Below are positions 11,329 through 23,525 of a stretch of DNA of 64,000 nt, piece by piece. Source of the DNA: Timema cristinae (taxonomy: Eukaryota; Arthropoda; Insecta; Phasmatodea; Timematidae). Location of the stretch: positions 117,904,245 to 117,968,244 of the forward strand of contig JBCFYV010000012.1 in assembly GCA_039000515.1 (NCBI GenBank), read 5' to 3'. The notes beneath the pieces were generated by a model. The model did no database searches. It saw only the letters and a list, made by a program, of their open reading frames with translations, and was not told the origin of the DNA. The translations under genes were made by a program, and so were the position numbers. The number at the start of each line of letters is the position of its first letter. The first letter of the stretch is position 1.

Positions 11329-11630
11329 TCTCGGTGGTCTTGGGGTAAAATGCTAGCAACAAGACCCAATGTCCGTGGGTTCAAACCCAGCTTAGTTCGA
11401 CAGATTTTTCTGGAGCGATAAAAATCCATAGCACAACTTCCTTCAGAGAGGAAGTAAAGCTGTCGGTCCCATGTCGATTGTGGCTTGTAAAAGATCCCTG
11501 GAAAGCATGTGAAAATACCTTTCCCAGTCTAATTGGTGGACCCTTTAGCTTTCACTAATAGAATTTATCATGTGCTGAATAATCAGCTGGTTCGGAAAGT
11601 GCACGTTAAACACCTCGGATAAATAAAACT
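11329..11630 (+). mobile_element. SINE family D copy
   Basis: tRNA-like head (GGTGGTCTTGGGGTAAAATGC, box B GGGTTCAAACCC), then GAAGTAAAGCTGTCGGTCCC and TTGTGGCTTGTAAAAGATCC, and tail GGTTCGGAAAGTGCACGTTAAA. A second copy at 36737-37030 aligns over its whole length, which defines the family. Confidence 0.8.
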
Positions 11631-11649
11631 ATCTCTATGGCCATAAAGA

Positions 11650-11850
11650 ACTTATGGCTGCCAGAACATAAACTCCCCATGCAACTCATCTTGAAACAAT
11701 CATCCCATCTGACACCCAACCTACCAAGGGTTCTTGTTTCTTCTGGTTTCCCAACTAACGTGTTGTGTACAGGCTTGCCCTTACCCATTCTCGCCAAACG
11801 ACCATCACACCTTACCCTACACACCTTCACTATCCTTAATAGGTTTGGAA
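11650..11850 (-). mobile_element. LINE relic: C-terminal region after the reverse transcriptase
   Basis: Minus-strand translation includes VRCDGRLARMGKGKPV, then LVGKPEETRTLGRLGVRW. This fits the tail of many non-LTR reverse transcriptases, where a GHV/GRLARM-type motif is followed by a Gly/Arg/Pro-rich linker and a Trp. About 60 residues are readable. It abuts a family A SINE in the same orientation. LINE clade not assignable. Confidence 0.55.
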
Positions 11851-12035
11851 GTGCATATGGGCTAAGGATGGGAAAGGTTGACTTTATAGGAAGTGTACCC
11901 GCATTTGCATGAAGGGAGAGGGTTAAAACTACCCTCAGTAGACTCGACCGAGATACAAACCCCGATCTCCTCGTCATTGGCAGCCCAGTCTATTATAAGA
12001 ATGACGCCTTAGACTCTGTGGCCACTGAAACGGGT
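11851..12035 (-). mobile_element. SINE family A copy, tail-truncated
   Basis: Reverse copy with GTGTACCCGCATTTGCATG, reversed box B and head GACGCCTTAG...CCACTGAAACGGGT. The 3' tail is missing where it meets the LINE relic. Confidence 0.75.
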
Positions 12036-12072
12036 AGGTAGCTGTTGAAGATATCCATTAATAGTGCCAAAA

Positions 12073-12238
12073 GCCTGCTTCGGTGGCTGCATCGTCTTAA
12101 GGTTCACTCTCGCTAGACTATACTGCCGATGGCTAATGTGGCTACACTTCTTCTAAATTCAACCTTCCTCATCTCAGACCCATTAGAGTAATTAGTATAT
12201 AAGACTTTAAAACCCATTGGGTAGTAAGATGGGTGATA
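12073..12238 (+). mobile_element. SINE family A copy with an internal deletion
   Basis: Head GCCTGCTTCGGTGGCTGCAT and tail CCATTGGGTAGTAAGATGGGT are present. The middle, including most of the box B region and the TTTTTCC segment, is deleted. It is head-to-head with the previous copy. Confidence 0.75.
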
Positions 12239-13926
12239 GAAAAAAAGCTACCTAATATAAGGTACCGAACAGTATAAGAACAAGTTGTACTTATATTGGC
12301 TCTTTTCAACTTAACAAAGTAGAGAAGAACTATAAAAGTTAGTTTCAAATTTAGTTAAAAAAGGATGAAAACCCCTTTAGGAACATTATACCCATTGTAG
12401 CTGGTTTGGACTTAGATCCAGCCTCTAGCTCAATCAACTAATTGCTTGGTTCTGCCGATTACAAATAATCTCGGCGTAGGGTCACACCTATGGTGAGCTT
12501 TAAACCAGTGATACATAGATCTATCCTTTTCGAAAGTAAGAATCCATCAGGAATTAAAGCAACAGATTCTCTATAAGGTGGTTTGGACATTTCTAGTGTC
12601 ATGCGCCAAAGTGGCCAAAACCAATACAGCATGCAATATTCTAAGATTAAACTTGTCTATAAAGCCATAAAGATAAATATTTACCATACTAGAATTTATT
12701 TATATTTCCCATGAGCTATGAGATTAGTATGGCATCCCGCCATTGATTAAATATTCTCAGCAATTCAAATGTTTAAAACTTATTTAGATGATATTATTTA
12801 TCATAATATGAGCTCTTCTTTCCTTGCTTAGATTAAACTAACTGACATAAACTTACTTCTTTAATAAAGGAGGTGTCTCAGAAGCATAACATATTATTTG
12901 ATCTTCAACAAAACTTTCTTTTTTTTCATGTTGATATTCCATGCGTCAACTTGTACTTTCATGCAGCAATTTATTAATAGCTTGAGGAAATCATTTATGT
13001 TCTACATTTATGGGTCCTGCATGTATACTTAAAATAGACAAAGTGGTACAATTGTGAAGGATTTCCTGGGAAGTAAGCTAGCATATGATATTTTGGATAA
13101 ATTACAGTGAAAGTTAACCCCTATTTTATCTAAACATGTGTAGTTTAAATAATATTAAATAAGTACATGCAAATATCTTAATTATAAAAGAACAAGTCAT
13201 AGACTTTTGAATTTTATTTCATTATCATAATGAAAAATTGTGTAACTTATATTCCTCGTTTATATTTGCCTCCATTACAAACCATTGACCAACAAAATGA
13301 TCTCTACAAATAGTTTGCGATGAAACTTCTCTTTATTAACAATAAATTCTCACTAGTTAAAAAATCTAAATAATCCAATAAATTAATCTTAGATAAGGGA
13401 GAAATTAATTCCTTGAAGAATAAATACTAACATGCACAAATAAAGATAAAATGTATTCCTATAAGCCTCCGAAATAGAATATAGGAGCGTTACTTTTTCC
13501 GCCTAGCGGCTAAGTCACTTACTAATCAAAGTTTAATGAAGAGGTATCATGGCATCTCCCGGGCCCCAGCATACTAATTATTTATTGTGGTTTTTAAAAG
13601 TGGGTGCGTACCAAAAGAACAAGCAAAAACTAAAAAAAGCGATCAAGAATTCTCACTCAATAATCATTTGGTGTGTACTGGTTAGCGAGAGAGAAAACAT
13701 TCACTTGCTCGTGTTCATAAAAGATTGAGAGCTTAACGGTGCATCAAATAAATTACTTGTTCTTGCTAGTTTAGTGTGGATGGTGTCGGTGATTATTGTA
13801 TGGTTTAAATGCTTGTCATGCATTAAAGCTCAGATTTTTATTTTTAAATACTGAGTTATTGTATGTACTATACCTAGTTTCAGATAAAGTTTATGATATG
13901 ATATATTAACTTATTTTCGTAATGGA
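12239..13926. other. No recognised features
   Basis: AT-rich sequence. I find no long frame, tandem repeat or SINE. Confidence 0.4.
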
Positions 13927-14260
13927 ATGAACAACAAAAAAGTTTTAAAACTGATAGATGCCTATAAAGACTATGTTGTTTTATGGAGCTCTGATGTACC
14001 ATACTATAAGAATGAGAAATAGGATGCTTGTACAGAGTTAGCCGGCATGTTGGAGACTGAAAGTTCAGAAAAAAAATATGAAAGAAAAAAAATTCAATCC
14101 CAACTTATTTAATTTTGAAAGGAACAACAGAAGCTCAAAATTATTTCAAAAATGGGCACAGGAAAAGTTTATAACATAAAATTGTTTGCATTCGAAAGCT
14201 TACTATCCTTAAAAGATAAAAAAGAATACGCCGATGCAAACACAGAAAAATGTGTTGTAC
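13927..14260 (+). pseudogene. MADF-domain protein relic
   Basis: From ATG 13927 the frame reads KVLKLIDAYKDYVVLWSSD then VPYYKNEK, a stop, DACTELAGMLETE and KKYERKKIQSQLI. This is the MADF (Myb/SANT-like) pattern of spaced aromatic and Trp residues, with the Leu-Ile start and the Lys-rich third helix. After a frameshift, GTGKVYNIKLFAFESLLSLKD (from 14153) continues the linker typical of these proteins. MADF proteins bind DNA and are common in arthropods, partly as companions of PIF/Harbinger transposons. At least two stops and a frameshift make it non-functional. Confidence 0.65.
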
Positions 14261-15600
14261 AAATTAGTTTATTATTCAGATTAGCTAGATTACACAATCA
14301 ACTAGACTCGAGTGTTCACTGTAAATTGATGGATCAACAGATAGCAAGGACATATTTGCTTCGTTATGGCCGCTAGCTAAGTATTTCAAGAGAATACGAG
14401 CAAACATCGACAAGTACAAGAAATTATTTGCTCGATTTTCTAGTGAAATCTCACCTTTAAACATTTACATTTCAAATTTGCAAATAATTCATGTAGAAAA
14501 GTAAAATTATTATTTGGGTTAAAACACGTGTCAAATATTTTTGAGAAGAGTAATGAAGGTTTGGCCATTATTGAGGGAAGTGTACTTAGCAGCAGTTCAT
14601 CTCACGGTATGTTTATGAGTGATCAATTTTGTATTCATGCAGGCCTATATGCTACAGGGAAAACTATTAAAATGATCATATATCCATTTGCTAGATTCAT
14701 CATATATATATATAATATATTATATATTATATAATTATATAAATTTACATAATAATATAATTACTATATATTTAAATATAAATACTACTAAAAGTAATCG
14801 TTAAGACAAATTGTTAATAAATATTAATTAAAAATTATTAAATATATATATTAAATATTTTATATATATATAATATAATTATATTTCACATAATAGATTC
14901 TTAACGTATTCTTTTCCAATTAGTATCGGGGAACAATTTTACATAATCAATCATAATGTATCTTTATTTTTCTAAAATAAATTACTCTAAGAGTAGTTTA
15001 CTTAAGACAAATTTATTACATTTTAAATTTTTTTGGAATTAGCAAAGATTGAGTTTAAAATATATATCTGGAAAAATTTTTCATGATAAATAAAAATACG
15101 ATTATACCTTTACAAACTAAAATAATTTTAGGGTAACTTAATTTTTTTTCTCAATGGACTGAAGACATTTTCTTCAATAAGCCAGAAACACTTGTTTTCG
15201 ATTCACTCCCGATGTTACTATCTTGATATTTCTATGCGTACAATCCAGGTCTGACACACATAACCTAGCCCTAACTCAATTCGTTTATGAGATAACCAAG
15301 AAGTCATATTTTGTTCGTCCCTACACCAACATATTTACATTTAGAAGGAAATTAAACAGCCACCTACACAAGGTAACGTTACAATACATTAACTAAAGAA
15401 TAAAGAATCTGTAATATAACTAGGAATTTAATTTACCCGTGCCAACGGATTTACAGGGCAGATCATAAATATATGTTATAATATTTCAGGAACGTAGCAA
15501 ACCACACAATGTGAAGACGTGACATTGAGCATCAAATAAAGTAGTTATTTCGTATGGGCGTGCCCAAGCCGAAGGCGGATTATAGTACAAATAATCTTAT
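14261..15600. repeat. Very AT-rich tract
   Basis: Near-pure AT sequence at 14695-14885 (TATATA/ATAAT/AAATATA units) with further AT-rich DNA on both sides. No coding signal. Confidence 0.6.
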
Positions 15601-15661
15601 GTGTGCCCTTAACTTCCGAAAACCATGGTGTAACTAATTTTGTACAACATACCTCGTGGTA

Positions 15662-16215
15662 CTATTTTGCTTTCTGCTGGCATGGGGTCTCCCGCCATTC
15701 GCTCCATTTAACCTGATTTCTGAGTTTTGCCCTCTGTATAAAATCGCCATATGGTAGCGGGATTTCCTGTACAATGGACAGTAAATTTACACTAGATGCC
15801 AAACTATCTACTCTCTCATTACCCATTATACCCACGTGACTAGGAATCAATTGGTACCTCAATTGGTAGACCCTAGCTCGTAGAGAGACGCACTCGTCGA
15901 GTATTTGAATTATCAACGGGTGTGAAGGAGGGCCTGGAAAGCCGCTTATAGACTCCAAAGTGCTACGGGAGTCGCATAATACCACCATGAGCTGAGGACT
16001 TAAAGATAGAAATTATATTTCAATGCCTATAGGATATCAAATAATTCCACTGTAAATATTGACGTGTGTGATTGTAGTCTATATGTCTGACCATAATTAA
16101 TACTACTGTCATAGAAGGCCACGCCGGCTAGGGCTGGCTCCCCTCCCCTCCTAGCACCATCTGTAAATATAAGTCTATATCTACTCCATCTTTTCTTCGT
16201 GTACTTTACTGCATT
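15662..16215 (-). mobile_element. Non-LTR retrotransposon relic: RNase H domain
   Basis: Minus strand from about 16215: RYRLIFTDGARRG, GVAFYD, TSIFTVELFDIL, a stop, then after a frameshift VVLCDSRSTLESISG and IPSHVGIMGNERVDSLASS. These match the type I RNase H layout with its four acidic residues (TDG, VEL, CDS, VDSLA) and the P-SHVGI-GNE motif of LINE-encoded RNase H. The following KLRNQVKWSEW fits the segment after RNase H in I/Jockey-like LINEs. One stop and one frameshift show decay. No reverse transcriptase is visible upstream. Confidence 0.75.
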
Positions 16216-17251
16216 TCAGTAGCGTCTCCTGAGCCAAATTCTTAGGCAAGCTTGGAAGGGGCGCCACCAAGCTTAAAAGGGGAGGTCCTACAATTTTTTT
16301 AAAATTTATGGTCCAAGAAGCTATTTGGAGTTTTTTTATGATAGCTATAACTTTGGGCGTCCTTTTGTTCTATGATTAGCATTATTATGTTATTTATTAT
16401 TATAGGCACATAGGCACTAATCCCTGCGTTAGGCCCCTTTGTTGAGTACGAGGAGATGATCTCACTTGTCCTATCTTTACAATGTAGATCTATTCGGAAA
16501 TAAATAGCTTAACAAATAACACATTTTGTTAGAATACCCCAGACGAAAAAGTTTATCAAACAACCTAGAATGATTGACATTATCATACGCATCTGTATAC
16601 GAGGGAAAAATCTGATACAAATGAGTTTTGTGATTGAGCAATTTGAATATCAGAAACCAATATAGGGAAGTTATTAGGTGTGGAACGTCCCTTAACTTAC
16701 ACTTTATAACCTATTTTTTTAAATTTTGAGTTTGTTATAATATCTTAACAGATTGGTTTCAAATTTACCTATGTATAAAGGGTTTTTGTAGTTATTAACA
16801 AGATAACGTGTTTGTTCTTTTGTTTACTTAAGAGTAATTTACTGAAAACTTTATTTATAAAATTTTCTATTAACATTATGCAATACCGCTATATTACATT
16901 ATTAGAAGTTGTGCAAATTGTGTCCTAGGATTTGATAATACGATGTATGAGCTATGACCAATAATAATTAAGGTTGCTTATACCAGAATATTATTTGAAA
17001 GTATTTCTTATATCATCAGAGTAAGTTAAGTTGGTAGCTAAGCCTAAGACTATTGCCTTAAATAAAATCAAGCCTAGCACGAAACGATTACTTTGACTGC
17101 TGCCAGGTATGATAGTACCGGTACCTACGTTGTAAGTTTTGCACCAACATTACGTACCATTTTGTTAGTAACAATTTTATATTATGGTAACAAAATACAA
17201 CTGCTGGTAAAAACAAAATTGTAACGTGTGCGTGCGTTATTATTTTCACAG
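16216..17251. other. No recognised features
   Basis: AT-rich. No repeat family or coding signal supported. Confidence 0.4.
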
Positions 17252-17330
17252 CTTGAATCCGTTTCTTCTGTCTTTCATCGTGCACAAATTCGTCTGGAAA
17301 CATATATCAATATTCTCAGCACTTTTGCTG
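17252..17330 (+). CDS. Candidate 79-bp internal exon
   Basis: Plus-strand acceptor ttattattttcacag before 17252 and donor CTG|GTAACA at 17331. The frame from the first base is open: LESVSSVFHRAQIRLETYI then NILSTFAG, an amphipathic-looking helix, leaving phase 1. That phase matches the exon at 26681-26740. The minus strand also has an open frame here (including DEFVHDERQKKRIQAV) after a ttccag acceptor, so the strand is not certain. Confidence 0.3.
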
Positions 17331-17689
17331 GTAACAGGCATGTATCGGGTCAGGGGAAGTGAGAACATTATTCCAAGCCATTCTTTAAAACATGTTGAAT
17401 TAACTTTCTATCTAACTATAATATAGTCGAGGTTGATTGAAGGATTGGCTTTAAACAAAAATTACCAAAGGCACATTTATAGCAGACTACCAAAATACGA
17501 GACGTCACATCCTAGTATGTCAACTATTACTTAATGTTCTTAAAATCGTCTGACCTAAATTGAGACTTGTTTTAATAAAGATAATATACTATTTATGTCC
17601 ATATAGGAGTATCATTTTGGTTAACTAGAAAATACAATCAAATTCTGATAGACCTATTTTTTGTATATCCAAGGTTTGCGGACGTACGT

Positions 17690-17795
17690 CCTGCGTAGGG
17701 ATAAATTTGCTGCAGTGAAAACGAGGGTTAAATCGCTTTCGAAGAGAAGGATATGTCGGACCGAGAGAGCGGAGATGACCAGCCTCAGGGGCAAA
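17690..17795 (+). CDS. First coding exon candidate, ATG at 17753
   Basis: ATG at 17753-17755 has G at -3 and an in-frame TAA 24 bases upstream (17729), so it is a plausible initiator. It reads MSDRESGDDQPQGQ and ends after one base of the next codon at the strong donor A|GTAAGAG (17796). The leader is locally GC-richer with CpGs near 17688-17700. Spliced to 26681 it continues SKYHGQSG. Product unrecognised; the acidic, Ser/Gln-rich start suits a nuclear or cytosolic protein. Confidence 0.5.
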
Positions 17796-19206
17796 GTAAG
17801 AGCTGATGTCGATGTTGTTTGCAGTTTATAAATACACGTTGTTTTCTTTTCAATTTGCTTACTAAAATTTGTTCAAAATAGTGGTTTAGTTTATCCGCAG
17901 TGAGATTGAAAGTGTTTCCATGCAAAGTCAGACGAATCAAGATGGCGTGTCTACTTCTTGCACTCGTTACATATTTCGCTAATAAACCTGTGTAATAATG
18001 TCTACATTTGCGAAATTACACCTCAAAACGATCAGTATATAGACGCAGTTGATCTTTGTATATATTTGCACTGTGTTCCTTGTTCTATCTTTCAGTGAAG
18101 TATGTGATATCCAAGACCATCTGATTCAGACATAAGGATCGAGATCCCTATACCCTTTAAATTTCAAATATTTTATTGGATGTACCATGTTATTATCATT
18201 ACCATCGTATGTTTGTTAGATTAGTTAATTATTTTCATGAGCATGACAAACATTAGATATGGTGACGAAATCATTGTATTGGAAAATATATAAAACCCGG
18301 GATGTGTTTATGGAACGTCAGCCTCCATTCTTATTTTGACAATCTAGGGCAATATTAAAGTCAATAAGGTCTTTTAAAAAGTTGTTATTTGAAAATATAT
18401 TCTATTTTTTCTTCAATGTGTATGTCTTATTTAACTTTTTGTGGTCAGGATTATCTTAGAAATTTACAATATCAGTTTTTATCAACATCACTTTAAGTGT
18501 TAGTGCCTCTTCCAGATTTGTTAGTTTTTGGTTCCATATCAACTTGAGATTATATTCCTTATACCTCTTTTCGCGTACAATTTTATAACCTAACATGAAT
18601 GTGAACAGTGACTTAAATTCATTTATCCAATAATATGTTAGACTAACCAGGGTCTACTTTCATTTTAATAATAATAAATTTCTTCCAAATAATTTGATTT
18701 TAGTTTAGCCTTTAGGAATGGGTACGAAACGTAATAGTCGGAACTTTCGGCAACTTGCTTCTCTTAACACTGTGCATCATTTTGAGTTTCACTTTTTCAA
18801 TGCAATTAAAATGCTTACAAATAAGAGCTAAGTAGAACATTAATTACCTTTATGATTTGATTTTTTTTTTTTTTTGCAAACTGGTTTATCATGTCACTAA
18901 ACATTAAAAAAAAATTCAAGTGAAGTTATCTTAGATTTTTTCTTAGGTTTTTAAAATTATGCTTATTTGTAATAAACATATTTACAAATAGGGCCTATGT
19001 TTTAATATATTATTGAGGATATGAAGCAAGGATGAGATTTTTTTTAGTGTCAAAATATTGGGAGTATGTTTTTAACACAAATACACACAAGATAGTTTCT
19101 GATTAGAATAAAATGAACCTTTTCAAAAAATTTCAAACTATAAAAAAATAAATTATTTTAAAACTCATCAAATTGAGCAGGTAATGTGCCACCATATACT
19201 GTATAA
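17796..19206. other. Presumed intron, no recognised features
   Basis: AT-rich. A T13 run near 18861 is the only simple repeat of note. Confidence 0.4.
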
Positions 19207-19374
19207 TATTATTATTATTATTATTAATAATAATATTATAACCCCGTCTTACTACCTGTTCGGGTTATACGCACTTCGCTAATGTGTAATGGTAGGGTGA
19301 TTGTGAGATGAAACAGAGGACCTACAGTTTAACGTGGAATCCGAACCACGGTGGAGGCCTGGCATTCCACACAT
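19207..19374 (-). mobile_element. SINE family B copy, 5'-truncated
   Basis: An (ATT/TAA)n tail, then CCCCGTCTTACTACCTGTTC and the family B body through GGAGGCCTGGCATTCCAC. The tRNA head is absent. Confidence 0.8.
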
Positions 19375-19608
19375 TAACAATACTGTATAATTGAGCAGAA
19401 ACAAATGTTCCTTGTTTTAATTACACTTTCTAAGAACAGTTAAGATACCCTAGATTAAATATAGCCAGGTGGGATTTTATGTATTTCTTTGTGTTTCTTA
19501 ATACACATTAAGTATATACAATACAAGTACCTAGTACAGTTTTATATTTGTAAATAATAAACCTAATTTTTGTAAATTATTTTAACTATTGTTTTATTAT
19601 CTTTATTA

Positions 19609-19757
19609 TGTGGGGAATGCCAGGCCTCCACCGTGGTTCGGATTCCACGTTAAATGTAGGTCCTCTGTTTCATCTCACAATCACCCTTCCATTACACATT
19701 AGCTTAAGTGCATATAACCTGAACGGGAAGTAAGACGCGGTGCTAATAATAATAATA
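19609..19757 (+). mobile_element. SINE family B copy, 5'-truncated
   Basis: Starts at TGTGGGGAATGCCAGGCC and ends GTAAGACGCGGTGCTAATAATAATAA. It is inverted relative to the copy at 19207-19374 with about 230 bp between them, so the pair could form a long hairpin. Both begin at the same body position. Confidence 0.8.
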
Positions 19758-20270
19758 TTTTTATTAAAACAACTTTGAATGACCTCCAATGATAAAACTT
19801 GAAGCAGATTATCACACATCTCAACTACACTGCACATGAGCAACTGTCAAAGAAATCTTTTGGCACATAGTAATATTTTTTGTTTCAAAATATTAAATGT
19901 TTTCACTAATAAAAAAACTGAGCCAACCTAACCTTTAATGTGTGAATAAATAAAAATTACCAAACTTTGCCTAACCTTTCATGTGTGATTAAATAAAAAT
20001 TTCAAGTAACTATCTATAGGACCCGTGCTTAAAAATACCAATTAGGGTGAGTTTTATAAGAATTTTTTAAACAATTTAGAATTCTTTTATCACCTTTTTT
20101 TTTAAGTGGAAACTTAACCTTATTGTGTGTATACGTACTAGACAATATTAAATTTCGCATGATTTGACAGAGCAAAAAAAATCTCACTCTCGGATCACAC
20201 TAAAACCCTATTTTTTCTCAACATTGACAATTTACATTTTTTCACTTAATATTTATCCTAAATAGCACTT

Positions 20271-21433
20271 AGGTGGAGATGCAGGGAATGCGGGAAAAGG
20301 TCAATATTTTTATGTAACAAAACTTTCTTTTTGGTCAAAATCAAATATTGCTTCTATACAAACAAACAGTTTCATTTTCTTCACATAATGACCTAAACAG
20401 TTGTTGAATATCTGTCGAACTCGCTTTGTTGGCCACATGGTCTAACATGTTAGCGACTCTGGCAGTAGACTAGACTGCTGATGACGGGGAGACTAGGGTT
20501 CGAATCTCATTCGGGTGTACCTGAGTTGTTTTTCTTCCAAACATGTTTTCCTCTCTCCCACGCAAATTTGGGTACACTTTCTTTAATATAACCTTCCTAA
20601 TCCCCAAACCATTAGAGTAATTATAACCTGAACAAGTAGTAAGACGTGCTGCTAAAAAAAATTATATTTTTGATTCACCCAAACCTGAGATTTGAAGTAA
20701 ACAAATATTCCCATATCACTACGCGAAGGACCTACATGATTGGTGGAACACAAGTGCAATATTCTGAACAGGCGCGATCATGTGTAGTCAGTACTGTAGC
20801 GAAGTAGGTCACTATGAATTTTTGAATTCTTAATGCTTTTAAATTTCCTGTTTAACAAAACTCGAGCCAGACTCGGCAAGAGCTGTAATTAGACAGTAAG
20901 CACTCGGCACTCAGCACTCACAACCTGCACTTAACTTGCCGAGATGAACTGTTGACTGACCGTTAACATGTGATAAGGACTGTACCATGGGGTCCCTCAA
21001 CACTGATCCAGGAGTTTGTTGGTATCAGAATAGCTCTTGCAAAGCTTAAAGTATAATCTATAAATCAATGAAAGGAAATTTAGCTATAATAATTTTATGA
21101 TTTTATTTTAAAACAAGTTTAATACAAAACATTTAGTGAAAGGATACCATTGAAGTCCGTTCAGTAGCAAATCAGAGAATAGACTTCCACGTGGCTTTGT
21201 TTACATCAGGTCTTGGCTTAGGGTGAATCAATTGTTTGTATATATATATATAATCTGTCAAAGATGTCATTTAATTTAGTGAAAACCTTTTCTCTTCATT
21301 TAAAGAGGTTGTTAGATAAATAGATGCATATCACAGATATCCAATATTTACACTATTTGAGTCTTTTTGACAAAAAAAAGTTTTTCTATAAAAACTGCAA
21401 AATCACTTTTTAGCATTCCTTGCATCTCCACCT
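20271..21433. mobile_element. Terminal-inverted-repeat element containing a SINE
   Basis: AGGTGGAGATGCAGGGAATGC at 20271-20291 is mirrored by GCATTCCTTGCATCTCCACC at 21413-21432. Inward similarity continues through the segments with AACTTTCTTTTTGGTC and AAAAAAGTTTTTCTA. No transposase is visible. A related inverted-repeat unit lies at 40130-40480. Superfamily not assigned. Confidence 0.5.
20421..20655 (+). mobile_element. SINE family A copy
   Basis: Head GCTTTGTTGGCCACATGGTC, GACTAGACTGCTGATGACGG, box B GGTTCGAATCTC, and tail CTGAACAAGTAGTAAGACGTG. It lies inside the inverted-repeat element. Confidence 0.8.
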
Positions 21434-21971
21434 CAAATATGATACATGCCTGCATTTTATAATAATTAACAAATAGGGTTAAGAACTTATAAATTACAAC
21501 CAACAAAAATTGTGGGAGCTGTGATTTTTTTTAGTTTGGGAGTTTAGCAAAAAAAAAAAAAAAATTCACTGTCCAACTACATTTCTTCATTCGCTTTAAG
21601 CCATCTTTTGGATTCACTCTTTAGCCAATTATTTTAATTTATCTAGTAAAATCGTTTAAACTACCTATCGTTTCTTACAAATAATTAATATATTTAAAAG
21701 TACCATAGCAAATAAAATAAAAATTATACCGCCCTATCCAATATATTTTTGGGAAATAGCTATATTTAATTCATATGGCTAAAAACCTGTTATAGATTAA
21801 CTAACCAATCTTTGCATACAGCAGGTTAATAAAGTTGAAGTGGTTACAAGTAATCCCATCTTGGTGAACTAAACTAATGTCTTTTTAGTAAAAAAATAAC
21901 AAACCGTATTTAACAAAATAACCTAACCATTGGGGATAAATAGTCACATATTATACAAACTTAATTCGAAA

Positions 21972-22222
21972 TGTCGCGTCCGGGGTTCAATCCTCAGTCC
22001 CGGCACAGATTTATCTGATTACCAAACCCTTCCTTCACCTCTGACATGACGTATATTAATCACAACTTGTGAATGTGGGGAATGCCAGGCTTCCACCGTG
22101 GTTCGGATTCCACGTTAAACTGTAGGTCCTTCATTCCATCTCACAATCATCCTACCATTGCACATTAGCGTAAGTGCGTATAACCCGAACGGGTAGTAAG
22201 ACGCGGTGCAAATAATAATAAT
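21972..22222 (+). mobile_element. SINE family B copy
   Basis: Box B CGGGGTTCAATCCTC, CAGATTTATCTGATTACCAA, central GTGGTTCGGATTCCACGTTA, and tail CCCGAACGGGTAGTAAGACG. It starts just after the box A region. Confidence 0.8.
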
Positions 22223-22295
22223 TTGAAATGTTTAAGTAGCTCAGTACATGTATAACTAGGAAGGATTCAATTACGTGATGGATGGCAAAATTTAA

Positions 22296-22900
22296 CTGGA
22301 CACAAGGCAGGAATAAAACCTGTAGCCTTTGACTTTGTGCTCTAACACTGAGCCAGCCAGGTTTGTACCATTGTATTGAGTCTTACTCAATAAATAATAA
22401 CTTAAGTGAAAAAGGTCAGTTCCATTCTGGTCTAGGTAGGTGTTGTCTTGTATTTAGTATAGCGCCACACTTGAAGGTACCAAGTCTGACTATGAAACTG
22501 GCCCACTCCAGTCTGGTCTAGGTAGGTGTTGTCTTGTATTTAGTATAGCGCCACACTTGAAGGTACCAAGTCTGACTATGAAACTGGCCCACTCCAGTCT
22601 GGTCTAGGTAGGTGTTGTCTTGTATTTAGTATAGCGCCACACTTGAAGGTACCAAGTCTGACTATGAAACTGGCCTACTCCAGTCTGTTCTAGGTAGGTG
22701 TTGTCTTGTATTTAGTATAGCGCCACACTTGAAGGTACCAAGTCTGACTATGAAACTGGCCCATTCTCACTTAAGTTATTGCTTATTTTTGAGTAAGACT
22801 CAATACAATGGTACAAATCAGGATGGCTCAGTGTAACGCAATTGGTGTGAAAAACCAAAGGGTCCCGGATTAGATTCCCTTGTCCAGGTTGTCATTTTTC
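22296..22900. mobile_element. Fold-back element enclosing an 86-bp tandem array
   Basis: The inverted arms are about 22300-22410 and 22766-22900. The inner arm parts are near identical (GTACCATTGTATTGAGTCTT and its complement; AATAACTTAAGTGA). The outer parts are diverged tRNA-like sequences (GGCTCAGTGTAACGC and GATTAGATTCCC on the right). The arms bracket four 86-bp repeats. No coding sequence. Confidence 0.6.
22421..22770 (+). repeat. 86-bp tandem repeat, four copies
   Basis: The motif TCTAGGTAGGTGTTGTCTTG recurs at 22431, 22517, 22603 and 22689, with almost no divergence between copies, implying recent amplification or gene conversion. Confidence 0.9.
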
Positions 22901-23287
22901 ACTTGTTTGAATTTTATTGATCTCCCAGGACTGATCTTGTGTGTAGCCATCATATATCAGTTTGTGATGCACTTGAGTTAAAAATCAGGTAGGAGCCTAC
23001 TTCTCTTGTAGGTAATTTTAATATAAAGATTGGTAATATCCAAGGAGGATATGTTTTTAAAAGTAAATTTAAAGTGAGCTCGTCTTTTAAATTAATGTGA
23101 TTTCCTTTCAATCTCACCCGGAGGACTATGTTTAAGGTTGTGTGTGTTGTATTTTATGGAGTAAAATGTACAGTTTAATTTTCATAGGAAAAAAAACATT
23201 TTTTTGCAGTCAATATTGAAAACTTTTTATTTTGGTACCGGCATATTAAAATGGTTCTTTTATACGTTTTGTTAATTTTATTTCTTA

Positions 23288-23525
23288 TCATCACGTCTTA
23301 CTACTGGTTCAGGCTATACGCTTATGTACTTATTACGTCAATGGGCTAGGAATGAGGAAGGTTGAATTTATATTAAATGTACTTGCATTTACATGGAGAG
23401 TGGAAAACCATTTAAGAAAAACCACCTTTGGTGCGCTCTACCAAGATTCTAATCCCGATCTCTGTCATCAGTCCAATATAACACGAGTGTGACGCCTTAG
23501 TCCATGCGGCCACTGAAGCAGGCGT
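23288..23525 (-). mobile_element. SINE family A copy
   Basis: Reverse copy running from CACGTCTTACTACTGGTTCA to GACGCCTTAGTCCATGCGGC then CACTGAAGCAGG. Full-length layout. Confidence 0.8.
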
